From Sperchopsis tessellata (lineage: Eukaryota > Arthropoda > Insecta > Coleoptera > Hydrophilidae), in contig JAWQRN010000044.1 of assembly GCA_033557685.1 (NCBI GenBank), forward strand, positions 1 to 46,549: DNA of 46,549 bases. Direction: 5' to 3'. Under the pieces are notes generated by a model. The model saw only the letters and a list, made by a program, of their open reading frames with translations. It did not search any database and was not told the origin of the DNA. The position numbers were made by a program, and so were the translations under genes. This document shows, piece by piece, positions 23,013 through 33,904 of the stretch. Numbering within the stretch: position 1 is the first letter of the stretch; each line of letters opens with the position of its first letter.

Positions 23013-23830
23013 TTCCGGAGCAATGCTCGGCGCACCACGCTCTTATTCCCGACAGAGCTTAGCGAATTCGATACAATAGTTGTGATATGCCCCAATAGTC
23101 AACATACCGATATCCAATTCACAATAGAAGTTGAAGTATCTGGAGCAGTCCCATACTTAGACGTCCATATTGTAAGGTATGCTAATGCCACATTGGGCCA
23201 TTCAGGCTATCGCAAGCCCACACACACTAATAGGTACCTTCACGAAACATTTTCGTACCACCCTTCTTAGAAAATGTCATTAGTCAGTTATTTGGTCTAC
23301 AGAGCTTTCAGTCTCAACGAAAAAAATAGTTTATCCGAAAAACTTAGTAAGGTCAAGAATACGCTCATAGCCAACTTATAGAAATCTTTAGTTATACAAA
23401 GGGCCATCCAGCGTTTTAAAAATCTCTCTCCTCCTAGCCAGAACCTGAATCTTATTGGCCATTCTTACTTGCCATACGTACAAAACACGACAGAGAAGAT
23501 AGCACATTTACTCCGCAATCATTCAAATCTATTTTCTAACCTTTGATCAAAATCAGCGAAATCATTCCTTCTTCGAAAGACTCAGTTCCTTTGCAATCCG
23601 CTGGAGTATACAGAATTCCATGTACGTGTGGCTTAGTATACATAAGTCAAACAAGAATAATGGGCTCCACTCGCTGTAGGGAACACGAATGGTAAACCCG
23701 CCTCAAACAGTTTTCTATTTCTCCATTAGCAGAACATAAATTAGAAACAGGCCACGATATTTTCTTTAAGAACATAACAAACCTCGCCAAATCTTCTAAC
23801 TACTTCCCTAGAATAATAAGATAGTCCATT
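23013..23830 (+). pseudogene. Penelope-like element: RT C-terminus plus GIY-YIG endonuclease
   Basis: This coding remnant starts after the catalytic YVDD. It reads DIQFTIEVEVSGAVPYLDVH (23110-23170) and GYRKPTHTNRYLHETFSYHP (23205-23265), then the linker LPYVQNTTEKIAHLLRNHSN (23470-23530), which is typical of Penelope proteins. The GIY-YIG nuclease follows: VYRIPCTCGLVYISQTR (23608-23658), then RCREHEW, then AEHKLETGHDIFFKNI (23728-23775). The nuclease makes the target-site cut in these elements. The glycine of YIG is changed to Ser, and stops and frameshifts occur near 23270, 23380, 23545 and 23694. The upstream RT domain is missing. The 51-bp inverted repeats at 22962 and 23848 frame it closely. 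Confidence 0.9.
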
Positions 23831-23847
23831 GAAGCATTGCTAAGAAA

Positions 23848-23898
23848 GTCGACGTACTAAGGTAAGAAGGTTTCCTATTCGTGCCCAACCATGCTATA
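23848..23898. repeat. Inner inverted repeat, right arm (51 bp)
   Basis: The partner of 22962-23012. It begins about 25 nt after the stop of the GIY-YIG frame. Confidence 0.8.
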
Positions 23899-23929
23899 TA
23901 AATAAATAATAATAATAAACTATGAAAAC

Positions 23930-24150
23930 ATTTCTGAAGGCTACATGTCATTCTATGCTTAGCACTTTTTAGAGCTGGTCGGCGCCTACATGTAGCACTT
24001 TTCAGAGCTACATGGCAATTTGTAATTAGCACTTTTAAGAGCGAAATGTCGTGATAAGGTCCCCTGCATTGGTGGACAAAACGTCGGCAAATAGAAAAGC
24101 CAACACACGGTTGTCTCCCGGAAAACCAAAAAATAAAGTTATACAAATCA
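23930..24150 (+). repeat. PLE terminal repeat, right copy
   Basis: The inverted partner of 21995-22215, in the same sense as the PLE coding remnant, so this is probably the true 3' end of the element. It carries the aagtgcta repeats and a hammerhead-like motif. Confidence 0.8.
24049..24088 (+). ncRNA. Degenerate hammerhead-like motif in right PLE end
   Basis: GTGATAA, then GGTCC...GGAC (stem II, 4-5 bp), then AAAACGTC. Stem II is better kept than in the left copy, and ACGT again gives a self-complementary stem III. GAAA is changed to AAAA and the core differs from CUGANGA at two bases. Probably inactive. Confidence 0.4.
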
Positions 24151-25135
24151 TAACTGAACAACTTGAACTGATCCAAATTGGAAACTGATTCAACATAAAG
24201 TTGCATTGTTTTTATTAGACTATCTACAAGCTATGAGTTCCGGTACATAATCTACGCATACTGTTTTAAAAATATGTATTAATTACGTCACAGAATGGTA
24301 TGCTTCATTTAACATGTTTTCTAAGACGAATTTTATATTCACTAGATGTATGTACAGAAAAATTCTTCTAAAACTACCACGAACATTGCCTTCAAATAAT
24401 CAGTAGTTCGGTAGATTAAGTGATTAACGTGGCAGGTGTATCTCATGAAACGTTACCCTGGACTATTACTTCGAAGACCCCAAAATTCTTTGCTTGTGGT
24501 ATCAGAGGTAAAATATTTATGGTAATTAACGGTCATTCTTCTAGTGATTTTAATATGAGCTGTTGTTCTTCAAAGATCCATACTGAGCCGATTGTTTGTA
24601 TTACTTACTTATTTATAATTTAGCTTACTGACCTTGCATATATTTCGGCTTCAGAAAACTTTAGGTCCCGGAGCTATTTTCCGAAAGATATAAAGTTTCT
24701 GACTGAAAGGGTTAATCTGTGCTTCGCTCCGGGCATTTCCTATATCGTGTGTTACTATTGCATTGTTTACGCTGGGTGTCTTCATAAAACAATCTTTCCG
24801 TTCACTCTTAATGCAAGAATATGAGTGAGGCCCTTAAGAAAGAAGCTATATATGTTTCTCAAGATTTCCTTGATATCTAGACTAGTTTATCTTAAAGAAT
24901 ATCTGATACAGTGTTTCTATTCTTCCTACTTCTGTTAAGATTTATTACTATTTCTTATGAAAGTATTCAGCTTATAGAGACGCCTTTTCTAAAACATAAA
25001 TTTAAAAAAAAACACAAGATATTGTCTTCCACACTTCTAAATTAATACAAGTACACATCGCGAGGGCCCCTTCGCTTGTTTTTCTTCTCCTGCACAATCC
25101 TCCGAATGGAACGGCTTCTACATGAACAGGATCCA
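24151..25135. other. Spacer, nothing recognised
   Basis: A mixed AT-rich kilobase. A 67-aa frame at 24420-24623 is open but has no motif I know. Confidence 0.4.
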
Positions 25136-25139
25136 GTCG

Positions 25140-25330
25140 AGTCTGAATCAGTGAATTGACTTCATTCGTTGAAGTAAAATCACTCGCCTAAAAAATTTCC
25201 CTTGCAACAGTGGACAAAACGTCGAAACTTATTAGAGCCTATACACGGATTCCATCCGGAAATAATATTCATATAGATATTAACCGTAGAGGTATATTAT
25301 ATTTAGTAAGAACACTTGTATTAAGAAAAA
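25140..25330 (+). repeat. PLE end, copy 2 (same family as 6845 and 41649)
   Basis: In order: gtgaattgacttcatt and ttgaagtaaaatcactcgcc; cccttgcaacag...ggacaaaacgtcg, a decayed hammerhead-like block; tagagcctatacacgg; ccatccgga; and the tail cattcatatagatattaacc with tatattatattta. The minus strand of 41649-41790 carries the same order of blocks. No coding sequence is attached on the left. Confidence 0.7.
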
Positions 25331-25555
25331 CAAGTAACTTGAACTAGTTAATATGTTGCTCCTGGGGATAGAAAATAATTTAAAAAAGAAACCAAGGAAT
25401 TTACCAACTGTTAAATTTATACAGACAATTATGTCTCAAATTTTACATATTCAAAACCACATATATATGGAAAATAGTAGGAAATGTCAATACATAATTG
25501 GTTGCTACCAAAAAAGGAAAAGGAAAAGAATCTACAGCACCCTTTAAGAGCTGCT

Positions 25556-25957
25556 CTATATACTGTGAAGGAGATTGTAATATACCACACTCAGGGATTC
25601 AGTGTCCGTTCTAAAGTAGGGATTACTCAATATGTAACACATTTTTAAGAAATTTATTTTCTGAGTACTTCTTTCAATATCCCAGACAATTATTTTCTCA
25701 GAATCATCAACCCTCAAGACGTATATGAGATTTATGCAAGGCAATATGAGATTGACCCGTTTGGCCAATATATGACAATTCACTATTCCGACAAGGAAGA
25801 CAGGGTCCTTGCCCTTCATTCTAGAATAATATTTATTAACGAGGAAAGAATATTTATCAGCTATGCTGACCCTCAAGTACTTTACATTAGAGGACAATTC
25901 TCTAATGTAATGAAAACCACTGTATTTAATTAACATCATATTTCGATTGATGTGCAC
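25556..25957 (-). pseudogene. Probable PLE GIY-YIG C-terminal fragment (133-aa frame)
   Basis: The open frame ends with VWDIERSTQKINFLKMCYIL and then DTESLSVVYYNLL. The ..E.....K.NFL.MC.IL ending closely parallels the PLE nuclease end at 2588-2862 (VERN..KRNFLEICHIL). The N-terminal half (KYSGFHYIRELSS, NKYYSRMKGKD) would be the eroded GIY-YIG hairpin and R..EH helix but does not match convincingly. The call rests on the ending. A host gene seems unlikely, since the frame stands alone among element debris. Confidence 0.5.
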
Positions 25958-26520
25958 CTAAGCTGATCACATCTTCAGGACCCTGAAGGGTGTGAAAGAG
26001 AAAACAGGAGCCTTGATAAGAAGCCTGTGGGAAGGGGTGCCCAAGGGGTTGATCGAGGTTTTTAAGTTAATCGTGTCCACTCGCTAACTTTTATTTTCTC
26101 TCGTTCGCTTGATCCCAGTCTAGCTTCACTTATTTCATATAATTATCATAAATATATAATTACGTATTATATTTTTGATATTTGTGACACTTATTCAAAA
26201 TATAATGGGTGTATTAAATAGTTTCTAATGATTATTTTAACATAATACTTATTAATAAAGTACCGAACATTAAATGACAAAGTACCATCTCTCTCACTCC
26301 AAACATGTGCTTCACAACCTGCCGAGACGTAAATATCCAGGATGTTGACAGAGTTGGTATAGTACTGCCAATTACCTCGTGCATGGCGTAAGCGCTTGTA
26401 CGTCTACGAAAGTTATTGATTTTGTGCATACGTGAACAAATAAATAATGGTGTAAACGCGAGGGAGATCTAATTTTCTCGGTGCATCCAAGTAGCTTTTA
26501 ACAATACTTACCCAAGATAC
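25958..26520. other. Spacer, nothing recognised
   Basis: A GC-richer patch near 25970-26050 (cttcaggaccctgaag is a short palindrome) is unassigned. The rest is AT-rich. Confidence 0.4.
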
Positions 26521-26534
26521 CAAATAATTTACAA

Positions 26535-27415
26535 TGAACAGGCCGAAAAAACAAGAAAAAATATAATTTCAATGATGATTTGGAGGAAGATTTCTTCAAC
26601 GATCAAAGAAAAGTGTATTTGCATCGTTTGTTGAGCGTCATACATTACATTTCCTAAACCTGGGAACTTAAAAAGGCATTATAAAATCATGCATATAAAC
26701 TATGAAATCGATTTTACCCCAATAAATTAGTTAAACAGACGTAAAGCTCACGATTTGAAAAATGTTATGATGGTAGAACAAGCGATGTTCACTAAGTCTG
26801 CTCAACAATCAGAAGCTGCTACAAGTTATACTGGCAAAACAAAACAAAAATCAAGATGGGACAGTGGTAAAAGCAGCATTCCTCGAAGCTGGATATACGT
26901 TGCATTCCTCGAAGCTGGAGACGTTGTTTGCTAACTTTAAAAATAAAACAGAGATCATTTCTGCTATCAAAGAGTTCTAGTTGACTCGTCTGACAGTTTC
27001 TCGAGTACAAATTATGGACAAGAATATTGAACAAGAATTAAATAATATTATGAAATGTACATATTTTTCATTACGAGTCCACCGAAATGACAGATACTGC
27101 CCAAATGTGTGTTTTTGTTTGGATGGTATTTTTTGACATGACAGCTAAAGAAGAATTTTTGATGAAGATTCGTCTGCAAAGAACGACTCACGGTAAAGAT
27201 ACTTACGGTGCTTTTATAACTTTTGTAAAAACTTTGAGCTGCCGTTATAATAACTCGAATATATAATAACAGATGGAAATATCCAAAGCCAGTGCAATTT
27301 ATAAAAAATTTTGAGCTTTTTTATCTGAAGACAAATTTCCGTGTTTGAAACAAACTGACCTTCAATTATCAGAATTATTTGGGTCAACTTATTTGTACGA
27401 CTCTACGTCTACTTT
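26535..27415 (+). pseudogene. hAT transposase remnant (ZBED5/FAM200-type)
   Basis: Frameshifted remains of the domesticated-looking hAT family often annotated as ZBED5, FAM200 or GTF2IRD2-like. ATG near 26535 opens MNRPKK with KYNFNDD in the next frame. Further on come TVSRVQIMDKNIEQELNN (26993-27050), ITSPPK (degenerate LDESTD region), YNFCKNFELPL near 27215-27245 and TDGN (27270). A jump of several hundred residues then leads to the C-terminal dimerisation (hATC) motif FPCLKQTDLQLSELFGSTYL (27336-27395). The zinc-finger knuckle and the middle of the catalytic domain are lost. Stops occur throughout. A second copy lies at 40733-41575. Confidence 0.7.
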
Positions 27416-27420
27416 TTATT

Positions 27421-28910
27421 TTATCTTGATTTTGTAACTAATCGCCTAAACAATCCCTCATTATTAAGAAGTTGCTTCACTTCTACATTTTCGTGGTGTT
27501 GCAGTCGCTGTTTGTGTTTCTCAGCATATTGACTAGTTTCTTGCCTGATTGCATCTACATGCAAGTCGCGGTGGAGATATTCGTTTCGAATGTACCAGGG
27601 GGCATTGAAATGCATCTGAGTACTTTATTTTGAAAAGTTTGTATCATTGCTGCATTTGATTTTTGAGTGCAACCACAGAGTTCACAGATTTCCTCCCAAT
27701 TAGCCAGTACAGTTTTCTTTATTTAATATTTAATTCTTCCTTTTTTTCTTAACATGTTCTTTCCATTTAAGTTTAACGTCTAGGGTTATACCACGGTATT
27801 TTGCTTTATTTGAGTATGGGATTATTTGCTGATTTATCATAACAGGTATATGCTGGTATCTCCTATTTGTAAAGTTAATATGAACCGATTTGCCCTCGTT
27901 CAGTTTAATTGGTGTCGCCAAAGTCCATTGATGGACATTATCAATTGCAGTTTTAAATTTTTCTGTGGCATCTTCGGTAGAGTCCCCAACTGTAAATACA
28001 ACAGTGTCATCCCCGAATATTGCTAGCGTAGTACCATTAGTTTGGGGCATATCTTTTATGTAGAGAAGTTAGAGTATGGGTCCAAGTACGCTGCCTTGGG
28101 GTACGCCAGCTGATACCTGCTTCAGACTTGAGGATTCTCCTTCATGTTTGACTTTGTCCTACCTTTCAGATAGATACCGAAAGGTAGGACTTCAATAATG
28201 CCGCGTGATTTTTTAAGACTTTCGTCAATGCGACTTCCAGGAATATGGCAGAACAGAATTTCTTCCCTTCAAGCACCTTTTCTATAATATCAGTAATCCT
28301 GTGAACTTGGTCCATTGTAGAGTAGCTGTTACGGAATCCGAACTGATGTATGGGGATCAGTTATCTGTCTTAAATGATAAGGATTAGTTTTTCGAAAGGT
28401 TTTAAGATAGTTGGGAGTAAAGATATTGGGCGATAGCCTGTTGTTTCATTATGCGATTTGCCTGGCTTGGGGATCATTATTATTTCAGCCGCTTTCCATG
28501 GGAGTGGGACATACAGAATGTCTGAGTGAAGCGTTGTATAGATGCATAACTTTAATATTGCTATGTGGGATAGTTCCTTTCAAATTTGGAGTAGTATCGT
28601 CATTAGACACATATTTTCCTCCTTTGTTATCTATTTCTATTTTTTTTCTAGATCTTTTGCAAAAGTCTCTGCCTCATCTTTATTTTTTCTTGCCCAGTTT
28701 CCGACTTCCTTTTCAATAGGCGGGATATGGGTTTTTGGTCTTTTGAGGTGTTTGGTAACTTTCCAAAGGGAGTAGTTAGTGTCATTTTTATGTGTTAGTC
28801 CTGTCAGGTAGTTTTCAAGCGTTTCGTCGTTGAATTCCTTGATCATTCTTATCAGATTTCTGGTCAGGTTGTTTAACGTTCTTTTATCGCCTTGTACACC
28901 CTGTAGGGTA
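27421..28910 (-). pseudogene. Jockey-clade LINE, 5'-truncated ORF2
   Basis: The minus strand reads in Jockey order. The linker after the lost endonuclease contains FNDETLENYLTGLTHKNDTN and YSLWKVTKHLKRPK (28900-28730). RT boxes follow: AAEIIMIPKPGKSHNETTGY and RPISLLPTILKPFEKL (28490-28390), YSTMDQVHRITDIIEKVLEG (28325-28265), SAGVPQGSVLGPIL (28110-28070), and the catalytic box as FGDDTVVF (YADD to FGDD, 28010-27990). Then KAKYRGITLDVKLKWKEHV (27795-27740) and the C-terminal APWYIRNEYLHRDLHVDA (27600-27545). There is a deletion near 28200, where box FDKVWH should be, and a few frameshifts. Such elements replicate by target-primed reverse transcription. This copy is dead but among the less decayed. 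Confidence 0.9.
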
Positions 28911-29054
28911 TAAATTACTACAGAAAATGTCATGAAGAGTCTAAGGTTTTTACTCAAATCAGAATGGTGACAAATCTTTTCAACGCGATTCTTCAGACAA
29001 AAGAAACATGTTAATTTTCAGTTTATTATAATTAATAGCACAAAATTCAAATAT

Positions 29055-29196
29055 CGACGTGAGCTGGTAAGGAATTATCAGACTCCAAGCCAATGGTAAA
29101 TTGCAGATGGGAAAAAATTAAATTAGAACAACTGAGAACCACCTCAACGTTATTCTCAGGTGCAGAACAAATAATATCATCCATATACTGGTATAT
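29055..29196 (-). pseudogene. PLE reverse transcriptase fragment
   Basis: Minus strand gives QYMDDIICSAPENNVEVVL, then HLQFTIGLESDNSLP. This matches the catalytic (Y-[VM]-D-D) and following QFT.E.E...LPFLD region of PLE RT. No other boxes could be found on either side. It lies just upstream of the Jockey fragment in the same orientation but is a different element class. Confidence 0.65.
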
Positions 29197-30429
29197 TAAT
29201 TGAAATGTATACGGAAGTTTTTTGACTATTTTATGGTGAGTATATTTTTTATAAACAAAAATTTGATACCTCTATCTAATCTTAGCCCGATTTTGGCGGA
29301 AATTGTCAATTATCAATAGTTTTTATAAATTTTACAGTTGCTAAATTCCTTGGTTTATTTTTCAATTAACTTTAAATTTTATATTCCTAATTTGGGGACA
29401 CATTGGCATTACTGTTTCTCTTAATACAAGTGTTCTTACTGTTTGTAATCATTCAGTTTTTATTGGGGTCAAATTCCTTCCAGACCCTTATTAAAATTAA
29501 ATAACTCTTTGCTGGTTATTCTGACTTATTTACCCAACACTGTTGGCATGAATTACAATTATCTGTTAGTTGTAGTTGCTGTTGATTGACCATCTAATCA
29601 AATTATGGGTTTTCTAGGCCCTTCTCTAGTTCAGTTGAGCAGACTAAAAAATTTTCATTTTTCCTTAGTGGATTTATTATCTCGGTTTGACAACTGATGG
29701 CATAAGTGTTGTTTTTTATAAATTATTCTCTGACTTCATACTAGATGGCGGTTTATGTCGACTGATATCGAAATACTTGGGAGGGACACATCTCTCCTTC
29801 ACTTGTCATTGGCATTAAATAGTGGCTTCCATTTTTATTTCCGTGTCGCGATGAGATATTTTAAATTGTAGTCTCATGTTTAGATTGTTTTTGGTACCTT
29901 TTATAATATAATGTTGTTCTCTGTGGGTTAGTTGACTAGGTCATATACATTATTTTTTTAAAAAAGATCGATTGTGATCGGAGACCGAAGATAGATACAT
30001 GATCAACCAACAAAATTCAATCCCCGCCGAAGTTCGACCCCTTATCAAAAATTGATCCCTCGAAAATCAATTAATTAAGAATAAAAAAAGATAATTGTTG
30101 AATAACAATATAGATCTACAAAATCAAACGAAAGCTGTAATTTATATTCATTTTTAGTTGCTAAACCACTTCAAATTCATCATATAAAATAATTATTTAA
30201 TCGAAAAAGGTCATGTTTGTAGAGTTGGGTTCAAGGCTATTATAAGATCGAAGATCAACCTTTCAAAAATCTTCACAAGAGTAAATGTGGTGATCCTCTT
30301 TGAAATTAAAACATAAGAAGAAAGGCAAGGTTTCGTATTCGACTTCGAACTAGTTAGTAGTGAAGTGTTTCGATGTGTATTGGGGAACACGTAATATTGA
30401 CAAAACCTTGCATCGATCATGACGATGGC
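29197..30429. other. Spacer, nothing recognised
   Basis: No gene was recognised. The part near 30210-30430 may be an eroded continuation of the BEL/Pao element on the minus strand. Confidence 0.4.
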
Positions 30430-31019
30430 CGATTACCCAAGGGTTTCAAATTTAAAAGTTTGTCTACGTAGTATATAGCTACTAAGCGGGGATCGTCGAA
30501 GCCATCTACAAGAATTTTCCAAACCACACAATAAATAGCTGGTACAACTGGCAGATATTTTATGAGCGATAAAGCGGACAAATCAAATGATCTACGCAGG
30601 GAAAAAACATTGTGATGTCTGAAAGCGATGGGTTGCCATGAATCAACGAAAGTTCTTTGAATTTTAGTCAGTCAGCTAGATCGTCTCCAGACAAGCGAGG
30701 CAAATCAATATTTGATAGTTTGATCTGAGCGTTAGTGGCTTTATTCGGTGTAGAGTTAGATGATGACGCATTTGACCTTGACATTGAGATATAATGTTAA
30801 TTTGAGTACGGATTTCTTCAATTTCTTTGCAAATATTTATTAATGCCCTTGATATTTCTACCGAGCGGTATAACTCTGGTACCGATTCACATACATCTTC
30901 AATGTGAACTATATTTCCTATGCTAAAAACATTTTAAAGCCTACGTTTAAGATGTTCTAATTCTTCGAGATAGTGACATAAATTTACAGAGGATCGATTA
31001 CTGCGTTTTGGTGGCATTT
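30430..31019 (-). pseudogene. BEL/Pao LTR-retrotransposon gag fragment
   Basis: ATG at 31019 opens MPPKRSNRSS, and a helical region follows (EEIRTQINIIS). After a frameshift come IKLSNIDLPRLSGDDLADWL, then FKELSLIHGNPSLSDI, and later SALSLIKYLPVVPAIYCVVW and ILVDGFDDPRLVAIYYVDKL. This is the conserved Gag region of BEL/Pao elements (LPKI.LP.FSG....W..F...F...IH.NPSLS, then A...I..LPVT..NY..AW..L..RFD..R). Frame changes break it. No protease, RT or LTRs were identified with confidence. The DNA right of 31019 may hold a decayed leader or LTR. Confidence 0.75.
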
Positions 31020-31468
31020 TAATATATACAAATACTAGATATAAGTTAAATGGTATTACTTGGTAACTGTCAGCTAAAAAGAATCACAATGAGCCATTTT
31101 AAAATAGCTATAAATTATGCAAATGCGAGCACAAAACAACAACGCGACTGTGCACAAACAAAAGTACGGGTGAAATAGCAAGTTATCCGGGTACGTGAGG
31201 ACCAATAAAGGTAGCGTAAATGTATGAATAATACCTTCAATAGCAAATTACAATTATGTGTTCATAAATACCTTATTGTGGTGATTCCTCTGGGAGCTGC
31301 TGGCGATATCAATTTGTTGTAAAAGGAAATTAGGATTCAGGGCGGGATAAGGCATTGAAAGAATGAAGAGTGCTCGTAATAAAACATTGTTGTTGCGGGA
31401 TATATAACACTAATTTTAAAGCTGGCATTGGTACTCTTTGACCATGAGAATCGATGTGTGACTGATAA

Positions 31469-32090
31469 TTGCGAACTGACCAAGTACGGTTATTTTCGAA
31501 AGAGGCTGAAAAATTATACGTGTTTTTAACAATAGCCTACGTTCTGTGGTGGTTCATGAGAAAATCAGAAAATATGACCGATAACAACGCGGGAGGCATA
31601 ACTAACGAATCTGATTACAATCAGAGTGAAAGTTTTCGGCGGTTACACACACAAATAATAAAAAACAAAGACATTACAGATAAACTAAACTGGTATCAAA
31701 AAGGAGCACATAGCAGCAAATATAAAGACTGGTTTTCAAAACATCCTAAGAAACACAAAATTATTGTACTAAAAAACATAATTATCAAAGCAAATTACAA
31801 ATACATCAAAATTCCCTATATTATTATTAGCTTGCTTTTACCACCGCAAATAAAAGCAATAAGTTATATACATAATTTAAATCTAAAGTAAAAAATTAGA
31901 TCAAAATGACGTATATAAATTAACGTGCCCAAATTGCTCAAAACTTTATATTTGCAAACCGAGCACGAAACTAACAATCAATAAATCAGACAATCGCATA
32001 AAACCAAATTTCACAGCACTAGCACAACAAATTCATACATTTAAACACATGGTAGACTATGCCAACATTAAACATTTAGACAAACAATAA
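31469..32090 (+). pseudogene. Eroded PLE-like GIY-YIG fragment after a 140-aa frame
   Basis: Near 31906-31960 a frame reads DVYKLTCPNCSKLYICKPS, a GIY-YIG hairpin (VYKL.CP.C...YIG.T) with the YIG glycine changed to Cys. It continues to NFTALAQQIHTFKHMVDYAN (32008-32070), which fits the S.FA.HI...NH....I end of such nucleases. The open frame just upstream (31469-31891, with KDITDKLNWYQKG and KDWFSKHPKKHK) is Lys-rich and shows no clear PLE or LINE motif. It could be the eroded RT-to-nuclease linker. Family assignment of the first part is open. Confidence 0.45.
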
Positions 32091-33851
32091 AATAAACAAA
32101 ATATTATTAAGCGAAATGTTGCATATTTTAAGTAATTCAAACAACTTAAATTACAAAAATTATCAAATCAGTACACTACAATCATTAATAACTATAAGCA
32201 TTAACTAAAATAAATAAACTGTTTTTTTTTTAAATTACAAACAAAACATCTTTAAAACAACAAATTATATTTTATTTAATAAAACAAGTAATAGTTATTT
32301 TTATCTTTACAACTTTTTAATAAATAAGCAATATATTTTTAATGCTTGCGTAAAGTATACACATTCTATTTTGTTCAACTTATTTTTTATACACCATATG
32401 TCTTTTTAGTATATGTATATACATATATTGTAATGATTCAGTAACGATAATTTTTATCATGGGATGTTTCTAAAATAGTTTAATACCCGTTTTTATTATT
32501 AGTTATCTCCATGTACCACATATATTTTATTTGATTTATTTTTGTTTTGGATATTAATTTTTTTGTTCCCTTATATACAGTAAAATTAGGTATTCTATGT
32601 GTTCGAAGGGCAGTACGTATTCTTTGTTTCTTCTACACAAAACCGACGTAACCATATTATTATTTCTTTATAATAATTGATATCATGAACCCCGGTTGAT
32701 GCATTTTCTTTGTTCTTTCCGAGCTTATAAAAAACTGCTTTCATTGAGATGACTTTCAAAGTCGAAAATAAAAATTAATATAGAACGTTGCGCTGTCGGT
32801 GGCTCTCTAATAACACGATATAAATGTATTCAATCCACGAAATTTTTCTATCTCCTAAATAATATATTTCTGCATTTTATTGAACTAAATTCGTCCGAGA
32901 AAGTTTACCATAATTATCTCTTTAAACGAACAATAACCTTTTACAAAAGTTATTTTTTCATACACATTAATATGTTTGTCTATGTAATTTCTTTCTATAC
33001 GTGTAATTTCTTTTAATTGTTTCCTAAATTATTTTCATTCAAGTGTACTACATCTCCACTACTTCGAAACTTTGTTGTTTGACGTTGAAGGCTGAGATAA
33101 GATAAAGCCTTGTGCACTGGGCAGGAGTAGTTAACTGTGTTTAATCTTAGAATATTGTATGTGTACGTTAAGCCACTCTAGGTCATATACGGTTATATCG
33201 CTAAGCAACACACATCTCATTCATTAATGAATCTTCAAATTACTTTGTGGATTAGAGCTGCACCAGTAATGAGATAAACCAGAGTACCTATTTGATTCCG
33301 TTTGGCCATTGATATTTCTTTACTGTCCGAATATCTGTCGATAGAGACTTATTCCATCCTCCATATTTAATAATTTGTTCAAATGGTAAACTATTATAAA
33401 CGAAGTAACCCAAATCGAGAGCTTTATACCTCTAAACAATATTTTCGTTAATCATTTTAAATCTCTACCTCTTCCTCTCCATGGTTTTCTTCTACATCAT
33501 CGAAACTTTCACGGCTACGTAGTTAGTCCTATTAAGTTATTATTCTTATTTAATACGAATAAGTTACAAATTTATTAATGTTTTAGTTTAAACTTTGTTA
33601 AGTATATCCCTGTAGTAATTTATTTAAGTATAATCATTGTTGTTTTATCGGTCTTATTATCAGTTATACTTATCATCTATTAATTCGTTTTTGTTATTCT
33701 TTACTAATATTCATTGTATATCACTATTATTTTCTTGTATTTATCAATTGTATTCATTATACTCAATTGTCTGTCGGTTCTGAAGAAGTCACTGCGATAA
33801 TAATCTACCTTTCATATTTCATTCTGGCCATCCTAAGACCATACAATTGGA

Positions 33852-33853
<2 letters not shown>
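32091..33853. other. AT-rich spacer, nothing recognised
   Basis: No gene was recognised. Near 33778, ggttctgaagaagtcactgc resembles the CUGANGA start of PLE end motifs, but no GAAA partner with a plausible fold was found. Confidence 0.4.

Positions 33854-33901
<48 letters not shown>
33854..33901. repeat. (AT)n microsatellite
   Basis: An uninterrupted AT run of about 48 nt. Confidence 0.95.

Positions 33902-33904
<3 letters not shown>

Noticed and set aside
25965..26000. cttcaggaccctgaag as a hammerhead-like core
   Set aside because: A short palindrome only; no GAAA and no cleavage-site stem in order.
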